A stretch of DNA of 64,000 nucleotides from JAGVIE01 sp964520905 (GTDB lineage Bacteria > Bacteroidota > Ignavibacteria > UBA10030 > SZUA-254), in contig CAZFQL010000006.1 in the NCBI GenBank assembly GCA_964520905.1, positions 124,001-188,000 on the forward strand, in the 5' to 3' direction. Positions 47,039-54,399 of the stretch are shown here, in pieces (position 1 is the stretch's first letter; each line of letters opens with the position of its first letter). The translations under genes were made by a program, and so were the position numbers. The notes under the pieces are model-generated. The model was not told the DNA's origin. It did no database searches and saw nothing but the letters and a program-made list of their open reading frames with translations.

Positions 47039-47049
47039 TTAATCACTTA

Positions 47050-47168
47050 GTGTCAGGAAGGAATTCCTGACACCACCCAGCGTGCCGTCAGGTCTTTCTG
47101 ATGCCACCAGCGTGCCGTCAGGTCTTTCTGATGCCACCAGTGTGCCGTCAGGTCTTCCGACCTGACGG
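47050..47168 (+). repeat. left REP array flanking the RAYT gene
   Basis: The first hairpin is GTGTCAGGAA-GGAA-TTCCTGACAC (47050-47073). It is followed by a 30-bp unit (CAGCGTGCCGTCAGGTC core) repeated at 47078, 47108 and 47138. The last unit closes as a perfect hairpin CCGTCAGGTC-TTCC-GACCTGACGG (47145-47168). The middle copies carry only one arm. Confidence 0.9.
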
Positions 47169-47209
47169 ATGGTAATTTTAAGAAATATAAATGTCATTAA
47201 AGGAAACCT

Positions 47210-47758
47210 ATGGGTAGAAGAGGACGCTCAGTATTTGGAAATATTGGCAATACATTTTTCATTACTACTACTGTTGTTAATTTTCAAAATATATTTTCAT
47301 ACGGCGACGCTTACAATAACATTCTTTTAAATTCTCTTAAGCATCTTATTAATGAACATAAGGCGCTGCTTATAGCATTTGTATTTATGCCCAGCCATCT
47401 CCATCTCATCTTCAATCTATCGGAGGGAGAGAGCATTTCTGATTTGATGCGAGATTTTAAAAAATACACATCTACCAAAATTCGTCAACAACTTGAGAAG
47501 GACAACAGAATAGAAGCTGTGGAAATGCTACGAAAATATGCTACTGGTAAAAAACAAGTATTTAAATTGTGGATGGACCGCTTCGATGATTTAGTAATAA
47601 CATCGGTAAAAACTTTAAGAATAAAAATAGAATATATACACGATAATCCCGTTCGTGCTGGCTTAGTTGAAAGTGCAGTTGATTGGAAATACTCAAGCGC
47701 CAAAAATTATCTTTTGGGCGATCATAGCTTGATTGATGTAGTAACGGATTTTTGTTAG
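47210..47758 (+). CDS. REP-associated tyrosine transposase (RAYT)
   Basis: The product is 182 residues with AAAGGAAA upstream. It has the Y1-transposase (IS200-like) fold signs: the metal-binding HLH pair in FMPSHLHLIF and the conserved YIHDNPVRAGLVE block carrying the likely catalytic Tyr. RAYTs are domesticated single-copy relatives of IS200/IS605 transposases that act on REP hairpins. REP arrays lie on both sides, and the stop codon (TAG 47756-47758) overlaps the first base pairs of the right array. It is inserted between a sensor kinase and a response regulator in the same orientation. Confidence 0.92.
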   Translation: MGRRGRSVFGNIGNTFFITTTVVNFQNIFSYGDAYNNILLNSLKHLINEHKALLIAFVFMPSHLHLIFNLSEGESISDLMRDFKKYTSTKIRQQLEKDNRIEAVEMLRKYATGKKQVFKLWMDRFDDLVITSVKTLRIKIEYIHDNPVRAGLVESAVDWKYSSAKNYLLGDHSLIDVVTDFC

Positions 47759-47958
47759 TGTCAGAAATCCCGCAAAGCGGGACTGACACTACCCGACGTG
47801 CACCGTAGCTTAGAAAGTCTAAGTCTGTATCAGAAAAAAATTCCTGATACCACATCAGTGTCAGGATGAAAATCCTGACACCACTGGTGTGCTGTCAGGT
47901 CTTTCGACCTGACGATTTACTTAGGTCTATCTTGGTGTCAGAAAGGAATTTCTGACAC
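47757..47958 (+). repeat. right REP array flanking the RAYT gene
   Basis: Five hairpins: AGTGTCAG/CTGACACT enclosing TCCCGC-AAA-GCGGGA (47757-47790); GTATCAGAA/TTCCTGATAC (47827-47850); GTGTCAGGAT-GAAA-ATCCTGACAC (47858-47881); GTCAGGTC-TTTC-GACCTGAC (47894-47913); GTGTCAGAAA-GGAA-TTTCTGACAC (47935-47958). They belong to the same two families (GTGTCAG and GTCAGGTC) as the left array. Confidence 0.9.
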
Positions 47959-48087
47959 CACACTAAAATAGTTAATTTGTTCTATTGATATTTTATCGAA
48001 ACTGTTTTATCTTCAATCACCCCGTTGGATACACCCGTTGGCAATGGGGTTTATACCGTTAATATCCAACGAAGTAAATCTAAAATC

Positions 48088-48113
48088 CCCGCCTACGCTA
48101 ACGCTTCGGCGGG
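48088..48113 (+). repeat. GC-rich palindrome just upstream of a response-regulator start
   Basis: CCCGCC and GGCGGG arms enclose a 14-base loop. The element and its trailing GCAGGTAA run to within about 10 bases of ATG 48130, so the ribosome site is probably supplied or masked by it. Confidence 0.6.
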
Positions 48114-48129
48114 CAGGTAAAATCCGAAT

Positions 48130-48774
48130 ATGCCAGTAACTGTTGCAATAGTTGAAGACAATCCCGATTACCGCGCTGGAATTTCGTTAATCCTCCGCGC
48201 ATCGCCCACTTGCACGATTGTAGGCGAATTCGCTAATGCTGAAGATTTTCTTGATGAAGTTGATCATCTTCTCCCTGATGTAGTTCTTATGGATATCGGC
48301 TTGCCGGGAATGACGGGAATTAAGGCGACATCAATCGTTAAAGAAAAATATCCGAGAATACAGATTATTATTTTATCGGTCTTCGAAGATGATGATAATG
48401 TCTTCAACGCTATTTGTGCCGGGGCTATTGGTTATGTTTCAAAACCTGTAACACCGCAACAGTTGTTAGAAGCCATTGAAAATGCTTTCAATGGCGGAAC
48501 CCCGATTTCTCCGCATATTGCCCGGAAAATGCTGCAAATGTTCAAAGAGCATCTACCTCCGCCGAAGGCAGATTACAATCTTTCCTACAGAGAACTCGAC
48601 GTGCTCGAACACCTTGTACAAGGAGATGACTATAAGCTCATTGCTGAAAAGCTTTTTCTGAGCATTTTCACCGTCCGCGCTCACATCCGAAATATTTACG
48701 ATAAACTTCACGTTCACTCCAAATCGCAGGCAGTTTCTAAAGCGTTGAATGAAAGATTGGTGCCGAAGAAATAA
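48130..48774 (+). CDS. NarL/FixJ-family response regulator
   Basis: The product is 214 residues: a receiver domain (VEDNPDY acidic pocket, Asp in VVLMDIGLPGMTG, Lys in SKPVTP) and a LuxR-type helix-turn-helix (LSYRELDVLEHLVQGDDYKLIAEKL pattern, then IFTVRAHIRNIYDKLHVHSKSQAV). It is the natural partner of the HisKA_3 kinase at 43925, from which it is separated by about 1.1 kb of RAYT/REP DNA. Its targets could include the surface-protein island that starts 370 bases downstream, but no binding sites were identified. Confidence 0.93.
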   Translation: MPVTVAIVEDNPDYRAGISLILRASPTCTIVGEFANAEDFLDEVDHLLPDVVLMDIGLPGMTGIKATSIVKEKYPRIQIIILSVFEDDDNVFNAICAGAIGYVSKPVTPQQLLEAIENAFNGGTPISPHIARKMLQMFKEHLPPPKADYNLSYRELDVLEHLVQGDDYKLIAEKLFLSIFTVRAHIRNIYDKLHVHSKSQAVSKALNERLVPKK

Positions 48775-49144
48775 TAATGGAGTAGTGGAGTATTAGAGTG
48801 ATGTTTCATTGATTTATTTTCACATTTATTCATTTTTTCATTGAGTCAATGATTAAATGGCTCAATGATCCGATGAAGCAATTTCCCAAAATCCATCAAT
48901 CCAATAATCCATTTTCCCATAACTCCACCTTATTTCTTCCCCCATCCCTCCTACTCCCACCAAAGCAGGATTCGGCGGAGGATCCTGAATCCGCCAGATA
49001 TTTGATCCCGCCTACATTTCATTCCGGCGGGATTCTCAATCCGCCTCAGGCGGATTGGAATATAGTCAATTTGTTCTATTTACTTTTTCCTTCTTCCACA
49101 TTATCTTATAACTGTATTAATATCACTATTAAGGAGATTTCACA
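48775..49144. other. intergenic region rich in palindromic repeats
   Basis: No credible gene. The first part is AT-rich low complexity with TCAATGA repeats. From 48964 to 49052 there are several GC palindromes (GGCGGA...TCCGCC, CCCGCC...GGCGGG, and a perfect AATCCGCC-TCA-GGCGGATT near 49034-49052) of the same family found elsewhere in coding DNA. A 99-codon frame crossing it looks spurious. The ribosome site AAGGAG at 49131 serves the next gene. Confidence 0.65.
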
Positions 49145-49681
49145 ATGAGATATTTAATTTTACGATTTACATCATTCTTAATTTTTTTAATTCTCTCAAC
49201 AACCTTTCTGCAGTCACAAAATAACAAGGTTACATGGTCGTCTTTCAATATGGGATTTGCCGATGTAACTTCCTCTAACTTAAAAATAAAATCTGTAGCA
49301 GGTCAAGTTTTTGTCGGTACAGTAAAGCACGAAAACACACAAGTCATCAGCGGATTTCTTGCCGATACTCTCTTTGGAGGAACATTGGTATCGGTAGGAG
49401 ATGGTAAAGAATTACCGAAGACATTTTCGTTGGAGCAAAATTATCCAAATCCATTCAACCCGAGTACAAAGATAAAGTTTGCAATTCCAAGAGAATCGCA
49501 TGTAACACTTAAGGTATATGATATATTAGGTCAAGAGGTAACAACGTTAGTAAATGAAGTTGTTCAACCGGGATACCATGAGATATTATATGTTGGATCA
49601 AGACTAACGAGCGGCGTATATTTCTACCGCCTCGTTTCCGACGACTACGCATCTATAAAGAAATTTATCCTATTGAAGTAA
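49145..49681 (+). CDS. small T9SS-sorted secreted protein (paralogue of 10859-11386)
   Basis: The product is 178 residues with a signal peptide to about FLQSQ. The short mature part (VTWSSFNMGFADVTSSN... GQVFVGTVKHENTQVISGFLADTLF) aligns closely with the protein at 10859. The C-terminal T9SS type A domain runs from LEQNYPNPFNPSTKI to IKKFILLK. It opens the second surface island and precedes an IPR-type fibre gene by 46 bases. Confidence 0.83.
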   Translation: MRYLILRFTSFLIFLILSTTFLQSQNNKVTWSSFNMGFADVTSSNLKIKSVAGQVFVGTVKHENTQVISGFLADTLFGGTLVSVGDGKELPKTFSLEQNYPNPFNPSTKIKFAIPRESHVTLKVYDILGQEVTTLVNEVVQPGYHEILYVGSRLTSGVYFYRLVSDDYASIKKFILLK

Positions 49682-49726
49682 ATTTTATCAATCAATCATA
49701 AATGTAAAATTATTAATGGTGATGTT

Positions 49727-52042
49727 ATGAAACAAATATGCTATTCATTGTTTGCAGGTTTTATATTGATACTCTTAGTTAGTTCAACCATGCAAGGACA
49801 AATACCGAGAACAATTTCGTTCCAGGGTGTGTTGACGGACAGTATCGGAAAGCCGGTCGGCGACGGACAATGGGGTTTAACTTTCCGGTTGTATGATGAT
49901 TCTACCGAGGGCAGCCAATTATGGAATGAATCAAAAGTACTTCAGACTAACCGTGGTTTGTTCTCAACAATTTTAGGAGACGTTATACCGTTCGGGGCAT
50001 CGGTTAAATTTGATAAACAATATTGGCTAAGTTTGCAGATAGAATCGGATCCGGAATTATCACCTCGTATTCCGCTTACCGCAGTTGGTTACAGTTTGAA
50101 CTCATTACAGTCCGACACTGCAAAATTTGCATACTCTACAGTACAACAAGTTTTTGTTGACAGCGCGCGCATCGCAGGCACTGTACCGAATGGTTCATTG
50201 ACTGAAATTAAGATTGCAAATTCACAAGTTGTTAAAAGTCTGAATAACCTGAAAGATGATATCATCTTAGCGGCTGAGGGAGGCGCTACGATAACATCGA
50301 ACGGCGATACGATTAAAATCAACGCCGGAAGCGGCGGGGGTGGCACCGGCATTCAGGGGGTTCAAAATACAGATGCCGCGTTGGTGATAACCAACCCGAG
50401 TGGACCAACTGCTACAATCAACGTGGCAAGTTTAGGCATCAAGAGTACTCACATTGGTACCGGCGCAGTAACAACAGCGAAATTAAATTCTACAGGAGCC
50501 GTTATTAGACAGGCGTTGATGTGGAATGGTTCAAATGTTGTTTGGGGTAACCCGGAAGGCGGATTGATATTACCATATGGTGATAGCGCTTCTTCTTCAA
50601 GCGCTGCTGCATTTCAAATCATCAATACAAGCACCACCGGAAGTGCATATGGAGTGTATGGGAAAAGTAATTCCACCTTAGGTGTTGGAGTCCGTGGTTT
50701 GGCACCGAGAACGGGTGTGAGTGGGTATGCAAGCAACACAACCGGTACTGCGTACGGTTTTTACGGTGAGACGCCATCAACTTCCGGATACGGTGTGTTT
50801 GGTGCGGCGACTGCCAGCAGCGGTACGACCTACGGAGTGTATGGACGGAGTTACTCAGATGATGGTTATGGTGTTTATGGCAGGGCTCCACTTTATGGAA
50901 TATACGGTTTAGCAAGCGCTACGAGCGGAAATAATTATGGAGTATATGGAACAAGCAATTCAACATGGGGAATTGGTGTTAGGGGAGTTGCCCAATTGTA
51001 TGGTCTATCCGGATATGCAACTGCCACAGATGTTGTAAACTATGGTGTTTACGGGTCAAGTAATTCAACAAGTGGTTATGGTGTTTATGGAACCAATGGT
51101 GCGGCCACCGGCACAACATACGGTGTGTATGGTGAGAGTAATTCTTCATCAGGTCGTGGTGTGCAGGGAATATCACCCTACCTCGGAACATATGGGCGAG
51201 CCGAAGCTACAACCGGATTAAACTATGGAGTCTATGGAAGAAGTAATTCAACAAGCGGTTGTGGTGTCTATGGAATTGGAGGTGCCACAACCGGTGAAAA
51301 TTATGGTGTACTTGGAAAAACCAACTCTCCTGATGGTGCTGGTGTTTGGGGAGATGGTTCTTATAGGGGCGTAGTAGGTGTTCAGACTGGTTCAGTCGGC
51401 GCCGGCATTGTCGGATATGCTTTGGGAGGTGGTTTAGCAGCAAAATTTTTTGGATTTGTTGATGTAGCAGGAGGTATGTTTGTCAGTGGAGACATGTTTA
51501 AAGGAGGTGGATCGTTTAAAATAGATCATCCTCTTGATCCAGAGAATAAATACCTTTACCACTCTTTTGTGGAATCTCCCGAGAGAAAAAATATTTATGA
51601 CGGAACCGTAATTTTGGATATCAAGGGTGAAGCAACCGTACAGTTACCTGAATGGTTTGAAGCGCTGAATAAAGATTTCAGGTACCAGATTACGGCAATT
51701 GGATCCCCCGGACCAAATCTTTATATCGCTCAAAAAATTAGCGGCAATAAATTTACTATTGCCGGCGGCTCTCAAGGCATGGAAATTTCCTGGCAAGTAA
51801 CAGGAACACGGAAAGACGCCTACGCTGTAAAACATCCTCAACCGCTTGAAGAATATAAAAAGGAAGATGAGAAGGGTAAATACCTTCATCCCGAAGCTTT
51901 TGGTAAATTACGCGAAGAAGGTATAGGTGCACTTCAGATGCCAAAGCGACCAGTTGAAACGATGATGGATGATGAAAATCTTTCTTCACCTAAACCTCCC
52001 GCGCTTGATCAGAAGGCACCTTCTCAACCTGATCAACAGTAG
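49727..52042 (+). CDS. GVYG-repeat surface fibre protein, no T9SS signal
   Basis: The product is 771 residues with a signal peptide to about TMQGQ. The head domain (IPRTISFQGVLTDSIGKPVGDG... LSPRIPLTAVGYSLNS) and the GGGGTGIQGVQNTDAALVI linker are shared with 6700 and 54400. Residues about 295-570 contain repeated YGVYGxSNSTSGYGVYG units of about 23-25 residues. A C-terminal domain (KIDHPLDPENKYLYHSFVESPE... WQVTGTRKDAYA, about 600-710) recurs at 54400 and, as I recall, in other uncharacterised bacterial surface proteins. The tail is charged and Pro-rich. It is probably an exported, repetitive fibre. No S74 domain or sorting signal was found. The ribosome site is weak. Confidence 0.8.
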   Translation: MKQICYSLFAGFILILLVSSTMQGQIPRTISFQGVLTDSIGKPVGDGQWGLTFRLYDDSTEGSQLWNESKVLQTNRGLFSTILGDVIPFGASVKFDKQYWLSLQIESDPELSPRIPLTAVGYSLNSLQSDTAKFAYSTVQQVFVDSARIAGTVPNGSLTEIKIANSQVVKSLNNLKDDIILAAEGGATITSNGDTIKINAGSGGGGTGIQGVQNTDAALVITNPSGPTATINVASLGIKSTHIGTGAVTTAKLNSTGAVIRQALMWNGSNVVWGNPEGGLILPYGDSASSSSAAAFQIINTSTTGSAYGVYGKSNSTLGVGVRGLAPRTGVSGYASNTTGTAYGFYGETPSTSGYGVFGAATASSGTTYGVYGRSYSDDGYGVYGRAPLYGIYGLASATSGNNYGVYGTSNSTWGIGVRGVAQLYGLSGYATATDVVNYGVYGSSNSTSGYGVYGTNGAATGTTYGVYGESNSSSGRGVQGISPYLGTYGRAEATTGLNYGVYGRSNSTSGCGVYGIGGATTGENYGVLGKTNSPDGAGVWGDGSYRGVVGVQTGSVGAGIVGYALGGGLAAKFFGFVDVAGGMFVSGDMFKGGGSFKIDHPLDPENKYLYHSFVESPERKNIYDGTVILDIKGEATVQLPEWFEALNKDFRYQITAIGSPGPNLYIAQKISGNKFTIAGGSQGMEISWQVTGTRKDAYAVKHPQPLEEYKKEDEKGKYLHPEAFGKLREEGIGALQMPKRPVETMMDDENLSSPKPPALDQKAPSQPDQQ

Positions 52043-52071
52043 AACGATTACCGTGAAATAGTTAAACAAAT

Positions 52072-52096
52072 GGAGTCCACTTTTAAAGTGGGCTCC
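52072..52096 (+). terminator. possible terminator hairpin
   Basis: GGAGTCCAC (52072-52080) pairs with GTGGGCTCC (52088-52096), with one G-U pair and an A/T loop. The following sequence is only moderately T-rich. Further downstream, 52144-52206 holds two more dispersed-type palindromes (TTCCGAA...TTCGGAA and CCCTGAA...TTCAGGG). Confidence 0.45.
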
Positions 52097-52268
52097 ATCT
52101 TCATGCTGATAAATACATCTGAAATATTCAGAAAATATCAGAGTCATTCCGAACTTGTTTCGGAATCTATCCAATTTCAGACCCTGAAGCGAGTTCAGGG
52201 TGACTCCGTGAGAATTTTTCAAATGTCTCTGTTAGTCATATAAACATTAACAAAATGGAGATACAAAG

Positions 52269-54383
52269 ATGAAAACATATTTACAGCTAATAATAGCCGT
52301 TCTTCTTTCTTCGCTATTAGTGCAAGCTCAATGGCAGCAAACAAACGGACCTTACGGCGGTGACATTTACTCTCTCGCCGTTATTGGTTCAAATACTTTT
52401 GCAGCGACTTATGGAAGCGGCGTATTTCTTTCTACAGACAACGGCGCAAATTGGACAGCAGTTAATACCGGGTTAATAAATAAATATGTTCGTGCTATTG
52501 CCGTAAAGGGCTCTAATCTTTTTGCAGGAACCTGGGGCGACGGTGTGTTTTTGTCAACTAATTACGGTACAAACTGGACGGCACTTAATACCGGTTTAAC
52601 GAATAACTTAATACGGAGTCTTACTGTTATCGATACAACTATTTTTGCCGGGACATGGGGCGGCGGCGTATTTCGTTCGTCCGATAATGGCACAAACTGG
52701 ACGGCGGTAAATTCCAGTTTAACAAACAATCAAATATATTCGCTTTCTGGTAGTGGCTCTAATATTTTTGCTGGTACTTTTGGCGGCGGCGTATTTTATT
52801 CTTCCGATAACGGAGATAATTGGAATGTCGTTAATACCGGTTTGACCGGTCTGTATGTTTATTCACTTGCTATAAGCGGCACTAATGTTTTTGCCGGAAC
52901 ATTTAACAATGGTGTTTTTCTATCTACAAATAACGGAACAAACTGGTCCGCTGTTAATACAGGTTTGACAAATCTCAACATTAATGGAATTACCGTTAAT
53001 AACCAGAATATTTTTGCCGGCACATTAGATGGTGTGTTTCTTTCTTCTAACAACGGCACAATCTGGACTCCGGTAAACAATGGAATATCTACTCCTTCTA
53101 CAAGGGCTTTTGCTATAAATAGTCCCTATCTTTTCGCAGGAACTTCCGGGGGTGTTTATCTTTCAACTAATAATGGCGATAGCTGGACGGATGTTAATCA
53201 TAATTTAATATCCACAAAAATTAATTGCATTGCTGATAATTCTTCGTACCTATTTGCCGGAACTTATGGCGGAGGAGTATTTTCATCTTCAGATAATGGT
53301 ATGAATTGGGATAGGATGAATGATGGTTTTGCTAATACTAATATTTACACGCTTGCAATAAACGGTTCGGATATTTTTGCAGGTACGGTTGGCGCCGGAG
53401 TTTTTCGCTCTACTAACAACGGAACCAACTGGTTTGCCGCTAATAGTGGAATATCATCGACTCAGGTATATTCTATAATTATTAACGGAACAAACATTTT
53501 TGCGGGCACACAAGGTAGTGGCGTGTACCTCTCAACTGACTATGGTGTAAATTGGACTGCAGTCAACAGTGGATTGACAAATTTATATGTTTACTCTCTC
53601 GTATTCCTTAATACAAATTTATTTGCCGGAACGAGAAACGGGATGTTCATTTCAACGGATAACGGAACAAGCTGGAATGCTATTAATAGCGGACTCACAG
53701 ACACTTTTGTTCGTTGTATTGCAGTTAAAGAAGAAAAACTTTTTGTTGGAACTACAGGTAGTATTTTTCTTTCCACGGATAACGGAACAAACTGGAACCT
53801 TGCCAGCACCGGATTGCCGGGCAATGCAGTAAATTCAATTATTGTAAATGGAGGCAATCTATTTGCCGGAATCTCTAATCACGGTGTTTATGTCTCTACA
53901 AACGATGGTTCAACATGGTCTTCGGCTAATACAGGGATAGGAGATTATAATGTCAACTCACTTGTCATTAGAGATTCAAATCTTTATGCCGGAACTGAAG
54001 CAAGCGGCGTCTGGCGTCGTCCACTATCACAAATCGTAACGAGCGTAACTGAGAACATGAATACAATTCCTAATAATTTTTCGTTGGAACAGAATTATCC
54101 AAATCCTTTTAACCCATTGACAATTATCAATTATCAATTACCAATTGATAGTTGGGTAACATTGAAGGTGTACGATGTACTTGGACAGGAATTGATGACT
54201 TTAGTCAATGAAGTTAAGAAGGTAGGAAGATATGAAGTTAAGTTCGATGGCTCCACCCTTTCAAGCGGCATGTATTTCTATCGTTTTACGGCAGGCAACC
54301 CTTCGACATCCTTCGGCTCCACTCAGGACGGTGGCTCAGGACAGGGTTTTACATCAACTAAAAAAATATTATTAGTCAAATAA
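52269..54383 (+). CDS. long beta-propeller surface protein with T9SS sorting domain
   Basis: The product is 704 residues with TGGAG upstream and a signal peptide to about LVQAQ. About 13 blade repeats of 40-45 residues follow (FAGTWGGGVFRSSDNGTNWTAVNSSLTN pattern), the same family as the gene at 5384 but twice as long. A T9SS domain begins LEQNYPNPFNPLTIINYQLP. Near its end an insert (NPSTSFGSTQDGGSGQG) encoded by 54297-54348 precedes FTSTKKILLVK. The repeats probably form one or two propellers for surface binding. Confidence 0.85.
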   Translation: MKTYLQLIIAVLLSSLLVQAQWQQTNGPYGGDIYSLAVIGSNTFAATYGSGVFLSTDNGANWTAVNTGLINKYVRAIAVKGSNLFAGTWGDGVFLSTNYGTNWTALNTGLTNNLIRSLTVIDTTIFAGTWGGGVFRSSDNGTNWTAVNSSLTNNQIYSLSGSGSNIFAGTFGGGVFYSSDNGDNWNVVNTGLTGLYVYSLAISGTNVFAGTFNNGVFLSTNNGTNWSAVNTGLTNLNINGITVNNQNIFAGTLDGVFLSSNNGTIWTPVNNGISTPSTRAFAINSPYLFAGTSGGVYLSTNNGDSWTDVNHNLISTKINCIADNSSYLFAGTYGGGVFSSSDNGMNWDRMNDGFANTNIYTLAINGSDIFAGTVGAGVFRSTNNGTNWFAANSGISSTQVYSIIINGTNIFAGTQGSGVYLSTDYGVNWTAVNSGLTNLYVYSLVFLNTNLFAGTRNGMFISTDNGTSWNAINSGLTDTFVRCIAVKEEKLFVGTTGSIFLSTDNGTNWNLASTGLPGNAVNSIIVNGGNLFAGISNHGVYVSTNDGSTWSSANTGIGDYNVNSLVIRDSNLYAGTEASGVWRRPLSQIVTSVTENMNTIPNNFSLEQNYPNPFNPLTIINYQLPIDSWVTLKVYDVLGQELMTLVNEVKKVGRYEVKFDGSTLSSGMYFYRFTAGNPSTSFGSTQDGGSGQGFTSTKKILLVK
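54297..54348 (+). repeat. in-frame dispersed palindrome in a T9SS domain
   Basis: AACCCTTCGACATCC ... GGCTCAGGACAGGGTT: the outer ends AACCCT and AGGGTT are complementary, and the interior carries TTCGAC and CTCAGGAC motifs typical of widely dispersed bacterial repeats. It adds about 17 residues between FTAG and FTSTKK compared with the other sorting domains here. Confidence 0.65.
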
Positions 54384-54399
54384 TAAAGGAGATACTAAA

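Noticed and set aside
47078..47168. 30-bp direct repeats as a mini CRISPR
   Set aside because: The units are contiguous without spacers and form REP hairpins next to a RAYT gene.
48849..49148. 99-residue frame before the second surface island
   Set aside because: It spans low-complexity and palindromic repeat DNA and overlaps the start of a well-supported gene.
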